In this document: positions 1 through 12,679 of the stretch, in pieces
Layout: the number at the start of each line of letters is the position of its first letter
How positions within the stretch are numbered: position 1 is the stretch's first letter
Assembly (NCBI RefSeq): GCF_018424685.1
Contig: NZ_QTKX01000001.1
Span: 2,294,001 to 2,358,000 of the forward strand
Reading direction: 5' to 3'
Length of the DNA: 64,000 nt
From: Mesobacillus boroniphilus
GTDB lineage: Bacteria > Bacillota > Bacilli > Bacillales > Cytobacillaceae
Made by a program: the position numbers and the translations under genes
The notes under the pieces: generated by a model
Seen by the model: only the letters and a program-made list of their open reading frames with translations
Told to the model about the DNA's origin: nothing
Database searches by the model: none

Positions 1-55
1 CGACTTATAAGAAATTGCTAAAAAATTATGTATGTATATTGGTGTTAATTGTAGA

Positions 56-86
56 AAACAAGGCACGATTTACTCGCGCCTTGTTT
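56..86 (-). terminator. Rho-independent terminator after tig
   Basis: A 9-bp inverted repeat (AAACAAGGC / GCCTTGTTT) lies 19 nt past the tig stop codon. On the minus strand it is followed by a short T-rich stretch (TTTTC). It probably ends the tig transcript. The remaining bases 1-55 show no gene. Confidence 0.7.
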
Positions 87-104
87 CTATATATCCTAAT
101 TCTA

Positions 105-1394
105 TTATGCAACAGTTTTGCTGTTTTCTACAAGGAAATCAACTGCTTTTTTAAGTTGAAGATCGCCTTTGATTCCTTCAAGGCTTCCGCCTAGTGCTGC
201 TTTGATTTGATCAGCAGTCATATTGTACATTTCAGACATCTTTTCAAGTTCTGCATTTACTTCTTCATCAGTAACTTCGATGTTTTCAGCTTTTGCAATT
301 GCTTCAAGAGTCAGGTTCACACGAACGCGTGTAGCAGCTTCTTCTTTCATTTGTTCGCGAAGAGCAGCTTCGTCCTGTCCAGAGAACTGGTAGTACAGGT
401 CAAGGTTCATGCCTTGCATTTGTAAGCGTTGTTCAAATTCATTCACCATACGGTCGATTTCAGTGTTGATCATCGCTTCAGGAACTTCGATTTCAGCGTT
501 AGCTGCTGCTTTTTCTACAACAGTGTCACGTTCGAAGTGTTCTTTTTGGTGTCCTTTGTCGTGAGCAAGACGATCTTTGATCTTTGTCTTAAGCTCTTCT
601 AAAGTTTCAACTTCTTCATCGGCATCTTTAGCGAACTCATCATCTAGAGCTGGAAGTTCTTTTCCTTTGATTTCGTGAACTTTCACTTTGAAAGTTGCAG
701 GCTTACCAGCAAGTTCAGCTGCATGGTACTCTTCTGGGAAAGAAACCTCTACATCTTTTTCTTCGCCAGTAGCTGTTCCAACTAGCTGTTCTTCAAAACC
801 AGGGATAAATGAACCTGATCCAAGTTCAAGTGCGTAGTTTTCAGCTTTTCCGCCTTCGAAAGCTTCGCCATCAACGAATCCTTCAAAATCGATGACAACA
901 CTGTCGCCATTTTCTGCAGTGCCTTCTTCTTTAACAACAAGCTCAACCTGCTTTTCTTGCATTGATTTTAGTTCGTTGTCTACTTCTTCATCTGTTACGT
1001 TTGTGTCGAATGCTTCTACTTCAAGTCCTTTGTACTCGCCAAGCTTCACTTCAGGCTTAACTGTTACAGTTGCCTTGATGATCAGGCTCTTGCCCTTTTC
1101 GATTTGTTCTACATCGATTTCTGGGCGATCAACTGGCTCGATTCCAGTTTCGTCGATTGCATTTGCATATGCTTCTGGAAGAAGAATATCAATTGCATCC
1201 TGATATAAAGACTCTACGCCGAAACGCTTTTCGAACATTTGGCGAGGCATTTTCCCTTTACGGAATCCTGGTACGTTAATTTGCTTAACGACTTTCTGGA
1301 ATGCAGCGTCAAGACCTTGGTTGACCTTTTCTGCATCTACTTCAATTGTTAGAACCGTTTGGTTCCCTTCTCTTTTTTCTACCTTTGCAGACAT
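105..1394 (-). CDS. tig: Trigger factor, ribosome-associated chaperone and prolyl isomerase
   Basis: Trigger factor binds the ribosome exit tunnel and shields nascent chains; it also has peptidyl-prolyl isomerase activity. The 429-residue protein has the ribosome-docking signature GFRKGKMPR at about residues 43-51. An FKBP-type isomerase domain follows at about 160-245, then a long helical C-terminal chaperone domain. Length is normal for the family. The ATG is preceded by GGAGGG at a good distance. It is a single gene with its own terminator, next to a TPR protein gene, as in B. subtilis. Nothing is odd about the sequence. Confidence 0.98.
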   Translation of the reverse strand: MSAKVEKREGNQTVLTIEVDAEKVNQGLDAAFQKVVKQINVPGFRKGKMPRQMFEKRFGVESLYQDAIDILLPEAYANAIDETGIEPVDRPEIDVEQIEKGKSLIIKATVTVKPEVKLGEYKGLEVEAFDTNVTDEEVDNELKSMQEKQVELVVKEEGTAENGDSVVIDFEGFVDGEAFEGGKAENYALELGSGSFIPGFEEQLVGTATGEEKDVEVSFPEEYHAAELAGKPATFKVKVHEIKGKELPALDDEFAKDADEEVETLEELKTKIKDRLAHDKGHQKEHFERDTVVEKAAANAEIEVPEAMINTEIDRMVNEFEQRLQMQGMNLDLYYQFSGQDEAALREQMKEEAATRVRVNLTLEAIAKAENIEVTDEEVNAELEKMSEMYNMTADQIKAALGGSLEGIKGDLQLKKAVDFLVENSKTVA

Positions 1395-1552
1395 ATAGTT
1401 CCCTCCAACAATAATCTATTGTCATTTTCATTCGACGATGAATACTCTTGTTTTACCAAGCAATATTCCAGATTAAATGTAAAATAGAATGATTTTTACA
1501 TAATACAACCACTACATTATAACACAGGTTTATTTCGTTTCAACAGCTTGGA

Positions 1553-2575
1553 CTATATTATCGGGTAAGAAATTTCTTCTAACATCCGGATAAAGTCCAG
1601 AACCTGTTCCGTCTCCGCAATCTGGCTGTTGTATATTTCAGCAAATGATTCTAGTGGATCTTCAAATCCATAATACTCATTGGCGATGAAATGGCAGGCA
1701 GCAGCCCAGGCCGAAGCCTGACCGATTGGCAGTTGGAATGGATAAACTAAAAAGAAATAACGCTCGACCAATCTTTGTACATTTTCAAATAAAACAGGAT
1801 CATCACTTTCAATCTCACGGCTTAACAGCTGGATAACACCACTTTCCTCAATATAATCCTTCAGTTCAGGTAAGTGTACTGGATTGAACGATTCTGCCCA
1901 ACCGAATTTGTGTACATGTGTTTCTTCAGCATACTCTTGTTCGTTCAATATATTAAGCAGCATTGTTTTTAAGAAAGGATGGCCTTCTTCTGACGCAACA
2001 TACTCTCTTATTTTTATTATATAAGGGCGTATGTTTTCCTTCGCGAGGCCAGCAGCTACCATAACCTGATCGTTCGGATTCTTGTAGTCAAACAGATTAA
2101 GCTCTTCCTCCTCCGGTTCTTCATCAAAACTCTCAACCGGCTCCATTTCTGTTTCACCGTTAAGCATCCGCCTGCCAAATTCAAGCATGCGGATGAAATG
2201 CTCATGCTTGTCTGCTGGAATTTCCCGTTCTTCCAGAAGCGCTTCTATAGTCGTAACGACTTCATTGTATTCATTCAATTGGACAAGGATCATTAAATAC
2301 ATGTCAATAACTTGTATATAATCACCCAGTCCGCTTCGGAGCATTTCTGCCACAATTTCCTTCGCCTGATGGGTATTCCCCGCTTCATAATTAGCAAGAA
2401 CAAGACCAACGTATACTTCACTATTCTCAGGATCATGATCCAAAGCCTGCTCGAGAAATTGAATTGCATCCCTGTACTTTTGCTGTTTCAAATAATCCAG
2501 GCCCTTTTCCAACAGACGCTTTTCCAGACCGGGAAACAGGATCACATTATCCTTTTTTGATTCCCGTTTATCCAT
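1553..2575 (-). CDS. TPR-repeat protein, YsoA-like
   Basis: A soluble acidic protein of about 340 residues with tetratricopeptide-type helical hairpins in its first 130 residues (pattern YRDAIQFLEQALDHDPENSE), which usually mediate protein-protein contacts. There is no signal peptide or membrane segment. Position next to tig and length match B. subtilis YsoA, whose role I do not know. The longer reading begins at 2581, but its ATG is only 2 nt from the ribosome binding site AAGGGTG. The second ATG, at 2575, has normal spacing and is preferred. The C-terminal two thirds carries no motif I recognise. Confidence 0.85.
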   Translation of the reverse strand: MDKRESKKDNVILFPGLEKRLLEKGLDYLKQQKYRDAIQFLEQALDHDPENSEVYVGLVLANYEAGNTHQAKEIVAEMLRSGLGDYIQVIDMYLMILVQLNEYNEVVTTIEALLEEREIPADKHEHFIRMLEFGRRMLNGETEMEPVESFDEEPEEEELNLFDYKNPNDQVMVAAGLAKENIRPYIIKIREYVASEEGHPFLKTMLLNILNEQEYAEETHVHKFGWAESFNPVHLPELKDYIEESGVIQLLSREIESDDPVLFENVQRLVERYFFLVYPFQLPIGQASAWAAACHFIANEYYGFEDPLESFAEIYNSQIAETEQVLDFIRMLEEISYPII

Positions 2576-2660
2576 AAACATACACCCTTACTTTTATTAG
2601 TTAACTCTATTGATTTCCGTTAGCTTTTTTAGAAAGTTTAGCACGAATCCCTGAAAAAAC

Positions 2661-2690
2661 AAAAAGATTCACAAGCAAGGCCTGTGAATC
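2661..2690 (-). terminator. Terminator of the ilv-leu operon
   Basis: The inverted repeat GATTCACA (2666-2673) / TGTGAATC (2683-2690) lies just past the leuD stop codon. On the minus strand it is followed by a long T run, a classic intrinsic terminator for the ilvB-leuD transcript. Confidence 0.85.
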
Positions 2691-2708
2691 AATCGAATTT
2701 TTATGAAA

Positions 2709-3305
2709 TTAGATCACTTTTTCTATATGCTTCTCTTCATATTCTTTGATATTGCCTTCAAGCTGGAGCGTTAGTTCAATCTCATCCCAGCCATTGAGGA
2801 GCATATTATACCAATATGGAGAGATATCAAACTCTGCTTTGAAGCCCACGTTGTCATAAACCACCTTCTGTTCTAGTGAAACCGCCAGTTCATACGCCTG
2901 ACCGCTTGCTTTGTTAAGCAAATAGGAAACGTCTTCTTCTGGCAGTACAATCGGGAGAATTCCGTTTTTCAGGCAATTCTGTTTAAAAATATCAGCAAAT
3001 GACGGGGCGATCAAAACCTTGAATCCGTAATCCAGCAAAGCCCATGGCGCATGCTCCCTTGATGAGCCGCAGCCGAAATTCTCATTTGCTATTAAAATCG
3101 TTGCCCCCTCGTTATTCGGGTGGTTGAGCTCGAAGTTTTTATCCAGCTCTCCGTTTGGTTTATAGCGCCAATCGTAGAACAGGTACTGCCCAAAACCCGT
3201 TTTTTCGATTCTTTTAAGGAATTGCTTTGGAATGATTTGATCTGTGTCAACATTTGTCCGGTCCATCGCAGCGGCTTTTCCGTTCATTTCTGTAAAACTA
3301 GACAT
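2709..3305 (-). CDS. leuD: 3-isopropylmalate dehydratase small subunit
   Basis: The small (swivel) subunit of isopropylmalate isomerase converts 2-isopropylmalate to 3-isopropylmalate together with LeuC in leucine synthesis. The 198-residue protein shows the family signatures DQIIPKQFLK near the N-terminus and NFGCGSSREHAPWAL at about residues 76-90. Length is typical. It is the last gene of the operon. It is separated from leuC by a 268-nt gap that holds a hairpin and a phased repeat array, which is unusual because the two subunits are normally closely spaced. Confidence 0.98.
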   Translation of the reverse strand: MSSFTEMNGKAAAMDRTNVDTDQIIPKQFLKRIEKTGFGQYLFYDWRYKPNGELDKNFELNHPNNEGATILIANENFGCGSSREHAPWALLDYGFKVLIAPSFADIFKQNCLKNGILPIVLPEEDVSYLLNKASGQAYELAVSLEQKVVYDNVGFKAEFDISPYWYNMLLNGWDEIELTLQLEGNIKEYEEKHIEKVI

Positions 3306-3375
3306 TTTAGGCTCCTTTCATCGAAAAAAAAGTTCTTATAAAAAAACTAATTACGGCAAAATGATAATGAAATGA

Positions 3376-3397
3376 CCCGAAATATACCGGTTTCGGG
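3376..3397. other. Hairpin between leuC and leuD
   Basis: CCCGAAA (3376-3382) and TTTCGGG (3391-3397) form a 7-bp stem with an 8-nt loop in the leuC-leuD gap. The plus-strand side runs into ATTTTTGC; the minus-strand side has only a weak T-rich tail. It could reduce read-through into leuD or stabilise the upstream mRNA. Its role is uncertain. Confidence 0.4.
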
Positions 3398-3451
3398 CCA
3401 TTTTTGCAGCTATAATTATTGCTGGAAAATTATTCTCTTGATAAAGGAGGA

Positions 3452-3545
3452 TATTTGCTCGTTAAAATTTGATAATTGCACCCTTCAAGCCATTAATTGA
3501 ACCAAAAACTAAATTAATTGCACCGTTAAGCCGCCTAATTGCGCC
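3452..3545. repeat. 21-nt phased repeat array A in the leuC-leuD gap
   Basis: The motif TAATTGCACC (variants TAATTGAACC and TAATTGCGCC) begins at 3473, 3494, 3515 and 3536, exactly 21 nt apart each time. A degenerate in-phase copy (TATTTGCTC) begins at 3452, and an out-of-phase TAATTTGG at 3554. The intervening 11 nt are not conserved. The array lies inside the ilv-leu operon. No reading frame explains it, and its function is unknown. Confidence 0.85.
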
Positions 3546-3573
3546 TTCGTCCTTAATTTGGTAACAAAGGAAG

Positions 3574-4983
3574 CTAAACGGTAATACCGGCCAATGTCCT
3601 TACATCTACAAAACGACCATGAAGAGCAGCAGCAGCTGCCATTGCTGGGCTGACTAAATGGGTGCGTGCTCCGGCTCCCTGTCTGCCCTCAAAGTTGCGG
3701 TTTGAAGTGGAAGCACAATGTTCACCAGCTGGCACAATGTCTGCGTTCATACTCAGGCACATACTGCAGCCGGATTCCCTCCATTCAAATCCTGCTTCTA
3801 TAAATACCTGGGCAATACCTTCTGCTTCAGCTTGCTTCTTGACCTGCTGGGACCCAGGGACGACAATTGCTTCGACTCCAGGAGCCACTTTTTTCCCTTT
3901 GATAATTTCGGAGGCTGCCCTGAGATCCTCAATTCTTGAATTCGTGCAGGAGCCAATGAAGACTTTGGTCACATTAATATCTGTGATCAACTGACCTTCC
4001 TCCAGCCCCATATAATGGAACGCTCTTTGTACGGACTTCCTTTCTGCCTCAGTCTCACATTCTGCCAGATAAGGTACTCTGTCCGTTACCTGAGCAGTCA
4101 TCGATGGATTTGTGCCCCAGCTGACCATCGGTGCAATGACATTGCCATCTACCGTAATTTCATTGTCATACACGGCATCTTCATCAGAGGCCAGTTGCTG
4201 CCATTCAAGGATTTTATCGAGGAAGACATCACCCTCAGGAACATATTTCCTTCCATTCAGGTAAGCAAAAGTCTTATCATCTGGAGCAACCATTGATGCC
4301 TTGGCCCCTCCTTCAATAGACATATTGCAGATTGTCATCCTTTCCTCCATAGACATCTTCTTTATGGCTTCACCGCAAAATTCGATTACGTAACCAGTAC
4401 CGAAATTGACCCCGTATTTACTGATGATGAACAGGATGAGATCCTTTGCGCTAACGCCTGGTGCAAGCGAGCCTGACACCTCTACCTTCAAGGTTTTGGG
4501 TTTTGTCTGCCAGAGTGTTTGAGTTGCCAGGACATGTTCAACCTCACTCGTACCTATGCCGAATGCCAGGGCTCCGAAGGCACCGTGTGTCGAAGTGTGG
4601 CTGTCCCCGCACACAATGGTCATCCCTGGCTGTGTCAAGCCTAGTTCAGGTCCGATGACATGGACAATGCCCTGTTCAGGACTGTCGAGGTCAGCCAGTG
4701 CAATGCCGAATTCAAGACAATTATCCCTTAAAGTATCCATCTGGTTTTTCGCAACAGGATCATTAATCTCACGCCGGTTGACGGTAGGGACATTGTGGTC
4801 CATGGTTGCAAATGTTAAATCTGGCCTCCGGACAGACCGTTTTTTTAGTCTCAGTCCCGAAAAAGCCTGCGGCGATGTTACTTCATGAACAAGATGAAGG
4901 TCAATATACATTAGGTCTGGTTTATCTTTTTCCCGATGTACAACATGCTTCTCCCAAATTTTTTCTATGATTGTTTTCCCCAA
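3574..4983 (-). CDS. leuC: 3-isopropylmalate dehydratase large subunit
   Basis: The aconitase-family catalytic subunit carries a [4Fe-4S] cluster and works with LeuD. The cluster cysteines are visible in FIGSCTNSR and in SGCSMC. The substrate-binding [11 protein letters not shown] motif is near the C-terminus. The longer frame upstream (to 5016) also starts with TTG. However, a strong AAGGGGAGGG site sits 5 nt before the TTG at 4983, and the protein then begins [10 protein letters not shown] as expected for bacilli, giving 469 residues. A 114-nt gap with a small inverted repeat (CGGCTG / CAGCCG, 5061-5083) separates it from leuB. Confidence 0.96.
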   Translation of the reverse strand: MGKTIIEKIWEKHVVHREKDKPDLMYIDLHLVHEVTSPQAFSGLRLKKRSVRRPDLTFATMDHNVPTVNRREINDPVAKNQMDTLRDNCLEFGIALADLDSPEQGIVHVIGPELGLTQPGMTIVCGDSHTSTHGAFGALAFGIGTSEVEHVLATQTLWQTKPKTLKVEVSGSLAPGVSAKDLILFIISKYGVNFGTGYVIEFCGEAIKKMSMEERMTICNMSIEGGAKASMVAPDDKTFAYLNGRKYVPEGDVFLDKILEWQQLASDEDAVYDNEITVDGNVIAPMVSWGTNPSMTAQVTDRVPYLAECETEAERKSVQRAFHYMGLEEGQLITDINVTKVFIGSCTNSRIEDLRAASEIIKGKKVAPGVEAIVVPGSQQVKKQAEAEGIAQVFIEAGFEWRESGCSMCLSMNADIVPAGEHCASTSNRNFEGRQGAGARTHLVSPAMAAAAALHGRFVDVRTLAGITV

Positions 4984-5097
4984 TAATACCCTCCCCTTTT
5001 TTAAATCACTTTTCAATCTTGCCTGGCTTCGTAATTATTTCCGGAAGCAAAACCGGCTGCCTATTCAAAACAGCCGATTGTATAAATTCCTTTTTTA

Positions 5098-6210
5098 TTA
5101 TGCGTAAGCACTCATGATATTCAGGATTGCTTCATTGTCCAGCAAAACCGCTTTGATTTCTTCAACCATTCCTTCAGTTGTTAAGAATGGGGTGCCGAAT
5201 AAGGCAATGTCACGGGTTCTGCTGCCAGCGTCCAACACCTGCTTTACCGCATTCTCGATTGCTTCAGCCTCTTCTTCAAGACCAAAGGACAGTCGAAGCA
5301 TCATTGCTGCTGAAAGGATCATCGCGATTGGATTAGCCGCGTTCATACCAGCGATATCTGGTGCAGAACCATGGATCGGCTCATACAGATATGGTCCTGC
5401 AACGGAAACACTGGCTGAAGGCAGCATGCCAAGCGAGCCCGTCAGCACGGATGCTTCATCGCTCAAAATATCACCAAACATATTCTCGGTGACCAGCACA
5501 TCGAACTGGCGCGGATTCTTGATTAGCTGCATAGCCGCATTATCGACCAGCATATGGTCGAGTTGGACTTCAGGATAATCCTTCGCCACCTCTTCTGCTG
5601 TTTCCCGCCACATTCGGCTCGATTCCAAAACATTTGCTTTATCCACAGAAGTAACTTTGCCTCTCCTTCTTGTGGCCAGCTCAAATGCATAACGGATGAC
5701 TCTCTCAATCTCGTTTTTCTGGTAAAACAATGTATCTACTACAGAAGCCTCGCCTTTCTGAACAGTTCTCTCACTCGGCTTTCCAAAGTAAAGCCCGCCG
5801 GTCAATTCCCTGACCACTACCATGTCGACTCCTTCAACGATTTCCTTGCGAAGGGGTGAGATCCCGGAAATACTGGAGTAGTATTGAACCGGCCGTACGT
5901 TTGCATACAACCCGAGTTCTTTCCGGATTTTCAATAGTCCTTTTTCAGGGCGAATATGTCCAGGCATCTGATCCCACTTAGGGCCCCCCACAGCCCCTAA
6001 CAGGACAGCATCACTGACCTTACAGAGATCGAGTGTGTGTTCCGGGAGCGGGGTTCCAAATTCATCAATTGCTGCCCCGCCGATTTCTCCATAAGTAAAA
6101 TGGAACTTATGGTTAAAAAGCTCAGCTACTGCCTGGAGGATTGTAACCGCCCCCCTGCTTACTTCTTTGCCTACGCCATCTCCTGGCAGGATTGCGATCC
6201 TTTTTTCCAT
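5098..6210 (-). CDS. leuB: 3-isopropylmalate dehydrogenase
   Basis: An NAD-dependent oxidative decarboxylase of leucine synthesis acting on 3-isopropylmalate. At 370 residues it is of family length. Visible signatures are the N-terminal ILPGDGVGKEV, the metal and substrate residues around DNAAMQLIKNP, the ENMFGDILSDE block, and the cofactor loop EPIHGSAPDIAG near residue 280. The ATG is preceded by GGAGG at normal spacing. It lies 33 nt downstream of leuA, so the genes are co-transcribed. Confidence 0.98.
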   Translation of the reverse strand: MEKRIAILPGDGVGKEVSRGAVTILQAVAELFNHKFHFTYGEIGGAAIDEFGTPLPEHTLDLCKVSDAVLLGAVGGPKWDQMPGHIRPEKGLLKIRKELGLYANVRPVQYYSSISGISPLRKEIVEGVDMVVVRELTGGLYFGKPSERTVQKGEASVVDTLFYQKNEIERVIRYAFELATRRRGKVTSVDKANVLESSRMWRETAEEVAKDYPEVQLDHMLVDNAAMQLIKNPRQFDVLVTENMFGDILSDEASVLTGSLGMLPSASVSVAGPYLYEPIHGSAPDIAGMNAANPIAMILSAAMMLRLSFGLEEEAEAIENAVKQVLDAGSRTRDIALFGTPFLTTEGMVEEIKAVLLDNEAILNIMSAYA

Positions 6211-6243
6211 TACATTCGCCTCCGATTTCTTTATCGTATTTGT

Positions 6244-8806
<2,563 letters not shown>

Positions 8807-8896
8807 CTAAAATGAAATTTAGTTTGTATCAAAATAGTTTTCACATTGATTAATGCTCTTCGTGCCAGTTCTTGTATCCGCAATATTAAAGGTATC

Positions 8897-8974
8897 GGGC
8901 TCTTTTCGAGGAAACTTCTGCACAAGATTTTCGTTTATACGTTAAGAAATCAAGCAAGTTTACGAAAAGAGTCC
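8897..8974. repeat. MITE-like element, family R2, copy 1
   Basis: A 78-bp segment bounded by near-perfect 12-bp terminal inverted repeats, GGGCTCTTTTCG (8897-8908) and CGAAAAGAGTCC (8963-8974). It lies 5 bp past the ilvN stop codon, inside the operon. The ends match a second element at 28951-29059, including the inner part TTTTCGTAAACTT read from one end. It encodes nothing and looks like a small non-autonomous element. Confidence 0.65.
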
Positions 8975-8978
8975 TTTA

Positions 8979-9494
8979 TCACACAAAAGAAAATGATTTT
9001 TGCTGGGTACTTCGCTGGTTTCCCCTTGGGAATGCTGTCGTTCCGGTACGTGCCAATTCTCTGATTCCATATGGTTTGATCAAATCGATAAACGCCTCAA
9101 TCTTTTCCGTTTCACCTGTCAATTGGATGATGATGCTATCCTTGCTGACGTCAATCACCGATGCCCTGAACGGTTCAATGATCGAATAAATTTCTGCTCT
9201 GTTGTGTGGAAGGACGGGCACCTTCATGAGAACGAGCTCCCGGGCGACAATCGCCTGGTCACTGATATCTGCTACTTTAAGGACATCAATCTGCTTATTG
9301 AGCTGTTTGGTGATTTGTTCGACCATCCCGTCACTCTCCACATGGACAGCACAAGTAATTCTCGAAACTCCCTCTTGCTCGGTTAGGCCTACCGAAATGC
9401 TTTCGATATTGTAGTTCCTCTTTGAAAAAAGATTCGTAATCCTGTTAAGTACACCCGGACGGTTCAATACCGTCATCGTTATAATCCTTTTCAT
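8979..9494 (-). CDS. ilvN: Acetolactate synthase small (regulatory) subunit
   Basis: The regulatory ACT-domain subunit that confers valine feedback on IlvB. The protein is 171 residues with the family opening [27 protein letters not shown] split over residues 3-29. A second ACT-like half begins near residue 80 (VLMKVP). It overlaps ilvB by 4 nt (ATGA type), indicating coupled translation of the two subunits. In B. subtilis the gene is called ilvH. Confidence 0.97.
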   Translation of the reverse strand: MKRIITMTVLNRPGVLNRITNLFSKRNYNIESISVGLTEQEGVSRITCAVHVESDGMVEQITKQLNKQIDVLKVADISDQAIVARELVLMKVPVLPHNRAEIYSIIEPFRASVIDVSKDSIIIQLTGETEKIEAFIDLIKPYGIRELARTGTTAFPRGNQRSTQQKSFSFV

Positions 9495-11200
9495 TTCTTC
9501 ACTCCCACCATTTCGTTGATTCCTTTTCCAGGCGCGATCATCGGGTAGACGTTTTCAGCGCCATCCACCCTGAAATCGAGCAGCACCGGCTCTTTGTCAT
9601 GCAGGACCTGATCCAGAATTAAATGTGCTTCTTCCTCCGAGTGGATTTCAAATCCTTTGATGCCATAAGCCTCTGCCAGTTTTACAAAAGATGGCTGTAC
9701 CGGATTTTTACTGTGGGAATACCTTTCTTTATAAAAAATTTCCTGCCATTGTCTGACCATTCCAAGCGCTTTGTTGTTAAAAATCGCTATTTTGATCGGC
9801 AGCTGAAATTCAGCGATGACCGCCAGCTCCTGCGTTGACATCTGGAAGCCGCCATCTCCGAGAACAGCGACAACACATGCATCTTGATCTGCCAGCTGTG
9901 CTCCAATACTTGCCGGAAGTCCAAACCCCATTGTCCCGAGTCCTCCTGAGGTCACCCATCGATCAGCGTGCTGGAGCTGATAATATTGCGCTGCCCACAT
10001 TTGATGCTGGCCGACATCGGTAACGACAATCGCTTCGCCCGCCGTTTTTTCATAAAGGAGTTCCATAACCTTTTGCGGTTTTAGCGCGTCACTGTTTTCG
10101 TAATGATATGGAAAATCCTTTTTCCAGGCTGTTAGCGTTTCTGTCCATTCCTCCTGCACCGGCGGACTGCCTCCCAGTCTGAGCAACTGTCTTAAAGCCT
10201 CTCCTGCATCGCCAACGACCGGAATTTGCGTTGGCACATTTTTACCGATTTCTGCTGGGTCGATATCTATATGGGCAACCATTGCTTTTGGAGCGAAATG
10301 CTTCAGGTTTCCTGTCAGCCGGTCATCGAATCTTGCTCCGATATTGATCAGCAGGTCGCAATTATAAAGCGCCATGTTTGCTGCATAGCATCCATGCATC
10401 CCGGCCATTCCAAGGAACAGATCATGTCCTGCCGGAAAGCCCCCCAACCCCAATAATGTGTGGACAACATGGAGGTTCTGCTGTTCTGCGTATTCTTTTA
10501 ACAGGCTCGACGCCTTCGCATGGAGGACACCTGCTCCTGCGAGAATGACCGGCCGCTTTGCCCTGCTGACTGCTTCGGACAGTTTTCTTACCTGAAGGAA
10601 ATTCGGCTCCATTGTAGGCTGGTAACCAGGGAGATGGATTTCCTCCTCAACTGGCACTGCCGCTACACCCGCTGCAAGGTCCTTTGGGAAATCGATGACA
10701 ACTGGACCAGGTCTTCCGCTTGTCGCAATATAAAATGCTTCCCTGATAATCCGCGGGATGTCTTTAATATCCCTAACTTGATAGTTGTACTTCGTAATAG
10801 GAGTAGTGATGCCAAGAATGTCGGCTTCCTGGAAGGCATCTGTACCAATCACCCCTGTCGCGACCTGGCCCGTGATGACTACCAGCGGCAATGAGTCCAT
10901 CATCGCATCAGCAATGCCGGTGATGATATTGGTCGCTCCCGGTCCAGATGTAGCAATTACTACGCCTGGTTTTCCGCTGATTCTCGCATATCCTTCCGCT
11001 GCATGGATCCCTCCCTGTTCATGCCTTGGCAGCACATGAAGAATTTTAGAATCATAGAGCTTGTCGTAAATCGGAAGGACAGCCCCTCCTGGGTAGCCAA
11101 AAATAACTTCGACGTTTTCCTTCTCCAGCGCATTAAGCAGCAAATCGGCACCGCTTACTTCACTCGTTTTAGCCTTTGTTTCCTTCAAGGCAGCTTCCAT
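9491..11200 (-). CDS. ilvB: Acetolactate synthase large (catalytic) subunit
   Basis: A thiamine-diphosphate and FAD dependent enzyme that makes acetolactate or acetohydroxybutyrate, the first shared step of branched-chain synthesis. Its 569 residues are of normal length. The catalytic glutamate region is near [13 protein letters not shown], and [15 protein letters not shown] follows. The TPP-binding block [15 protein letters not shown] is around residue 440, followed by the asparagines in FNNKALGMV. It is the first gene after the leucine T-box leader. The ribosome binding site is GGAGG before an ATG. Confidence 0.98.
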   Translation of the reverse strand: MEAALKETKAKTSEVSGADLLLNALEKENVEVIFGYPGGAVLPIYDKLYDSKILHVLPRHEQGGIHAAEGYARISGKPGVVIATSGPGATNIITGIADAMMDSLPLVVITGQVATGVIGTDAFQEADILGITTPITKYNYQVRDIKDIPRIIREAFYIATSGRPGPVVIDFPKDLAAGVAAVPVEEEIHLPGYQPTMEPNFLQVRKLSEAVSRAKRPVILAGAGVLHAKASSLLKEYAEQQNLHVVHTLLGLGGFPAGHDLFLGMAGMHGCYAANMALYNCDLLINIGARFDDRLTGNLKHFAPKAMVAHIDIDPAEIGKNVPTQIPVVGDAGEALRQLLRLGGSPPVQEEWTETLTAWKKDFPYHYENSDALKPQKVMELLYEKTAGEAIVVTDVGQHQMWAAQYYQLQHADRWVTSGGLGTMGFGLPASIGAQLADQDACVVAVLGDGGFQMSTQELAVIAEFQLPIKIAIFNNKALGMVRQWQEIFYKERYSHSKNPVQPSFVKLAEAYGIKGFEIHSEEEAHLILDQVLHDKEPVLLDFRVDGAENVYPMIAPGKGINEMVGVKK

Positions 11201-11240
11201 TTATCGAACCTCCAATTTTTGAACTTTCTGTATTTTTTTC

Positions 11241-11530
11241 AAAATAAAAAAGCCTATCCATCTCCATATGCCTAAGGTTGCCCAGGCAAAGGGATGGAAT
11301 AGGCTTTATCTCCTTTTTCCACGGTACCACCCTTATTCACGCATGATGCGTGCACTCGTGACAGCTACAGCTGCCGGTTTTGATAACAAGTGCCAAGCAC
11401 TCGACCAGTTTTACTAAGATTCTTTTCAAACTGGTGCTCCAGGGTGAGTTCATTTATCGCGGCATCACCGGTTTCCAGCTATCCCGGCTCTCTGTTCATG
11501 CTGATCGCGATAAATTACTTGTCCCTGTCC
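11241..11530 (-). promoter_or_regulatory. Leucine T-box riboswitch of the ilv-leu operon
   Basis: The conserved T-box AAGGGTGGTACCGTGG reads on the minus strand at 11334-11319. It precedes a terminator stem AAGCCTAT / ATAGGCTT (11250-11306) with a T-rich tail. Upstream, the Stem I features AGAGAG and a specifier context GAA-CUC-ACC are visible; the specifier CUC (11448-11446) reads leucine, as in B. subtilis ilv-leu. Uncharged tRNA-Leu should stabilise the antiterminator and allow transcription of ilvB through leuD. I could not identify a convincing promoter between ilvE and Stem I. Confidence 0.93.
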
Positions 11531-11596
11531 TCGCTTTATCCTTATGAAATTAGACTGTTTCGTTGTTGCTTTTCGTATGAAATCTAAATTCTTTAA

Positions 11597-12499
11597 TCAA
11601 CTGACTTGATGAGCTTTTTCCGGGTAAACCTGGATACCATCTACAACAACTCTTGCCCTGAACTCACGCAGGATATTTTGTGTATGCTGTCCTGGTACTC
11701 CATCGCCGATGACTCTGCCATCTACTTTAACGACTGCAATTACTTCTGCTGCAGTCCCGGTAAGGAATACCTCATCGGCTGTGTATACATCATGGCGGGT
11801 AAATGGCTCCTCCTTGACCTCGTACCCAAGATTTTTGGCGATCTCAATTACCGCATTCCTGGTGATTCCTTCTAGTGCTCCTACATACCCTGGCGGAGTG
11901 AGGAAGCTATTACCTCTTACGATAAAAATATTATCTGCAGAACCTTCAGCAACATAGCCCTGGTCATTTAGCATGAGCGCCTCACTTACATTTGCCAGAT
12001 GTGCTTCGATTTTTACAAGAACATTATTTAAATAATTCAGTGACTTCACTTTTGGGCTTAAGACATCTGGACGATTCCTTCTTGTTGCGACCGTTACAAT
12101 ATCCAGTCCGCGCTCATATAACTCTTTTGGGAAAATAGCCAGGGGCTCAACAATGACGACCACATTTGCTTTCGGGCATTTATAGGGATCGAGCCCAAGG
12201 TCCCCTACACCCCTGGAAACGACGATCCGGATATAAGCATCTCTCAATTGATTCCGTTCCACTGTCTCGACAACCAGGTCAGTGAAATCCTCCTTAGAGT
12301 GTGGCATGTTCAGCATGATGGATTTTGCTGACCGGTATAGTCGATCCATATGTTCTTCCATCCTGAAAATATTGCCGCTGTATACCCGTATCCCTTCAAA
12401 AATACCGTCTCCGTATAAAAATCCATGATCATATACCGAAACCTTAGCATTTTCCTTGGTGACAAATTCACCGTTTAAGTAGATCCACTGATCGGGCAC
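11597..12499 (-). CDS. ilvE: Branched-chain amino acid aminotransferase
   Basis: A fold-type IV PLP enzyme that transaminates the keto acids of leucine, isoleucine and valine. It is the short form of about 300 residues, unlike the longer paralogues of about 360 residues I know from B. subtilis. The catalytic lysine lies in VKSLNYLNN and the cofactor-proton glutamate in YVAEGSADNIF. The frame opens with a GTG at 12508 directly on the ribosome binding site. The GTG at 12499, 8 nt after AAAGGAG, is the better start. It is placed just before the ilvB T-box on the same strand. Confidence 0.95.
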   Translation of the reverse strand: MPDQWIYLNGEFVTKENAKVSVYDHGFLYGDGIFEGIRVYSGNIFRMEEHMDRLYRSAKSIMLNMPHSKEDFTDLVVETVERNQLRDAYIRIVVSRGVGDLGLDPYKCPKANVVVIVEPLAIFPKELYERGLDIVTVATRRNRPDVLSPKVKSLNYLNNVLVKIEAHLANVSEALMLNDQGYVAEGSADNIFIVRGNSFLTPPGYVGALEGITRNAVIEIAKNLGYEVKEEPFTRHDVYTADEVFLTGTAAEVIAVVKVDGRVIGDGVPGQHTQNILREFRARVVVDGIQVYPEKAHQVS

Positions 12500-12641
12500 A
12501 ATAAACACTCCTTTAATGAATAGACGCTTTAAATTATTAAATTCACGGGTTAAAAAAATACAGTTTTACATTATCCAAAAATTAATATAAAACTATGTGA
12601 CGCTTTCGATGCATTCAAGTTGTTTTTTTTATTTGAGGATT

Positions 12642-12670
12642 ATCTTACGCCCAATTTTCACCCTCGTCAA
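12642..12670 (-). promoter_or_regulatory. Predicted sigma-A promoter of ilvE
   Basis: On the minus strand, TTGACG (12670-12665) and TAAGAT (12647-12642) are 17 nt apart. This would give a leader of about 135 nt for ilvE. The rest of the 12500-12840 gap is AT-rich and shows no gene. Confidence 0.6.
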
Positions 12671-12679
12671 CACCCTTTT

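Noticed and set aside
3358..3376. Fur-box-like TGATAATGAAATGAC upstream of leuD
   Set aside because: Only the left half matches, there is no promoter at this place, and it sits inside an operon.
3440..3475. AAAGGAGG followed by a TTG on the plus strand in the leuC-leuD gap
   Set aside because: The frame ends after five codons. It is a chance ribosome-binding-like sequence.
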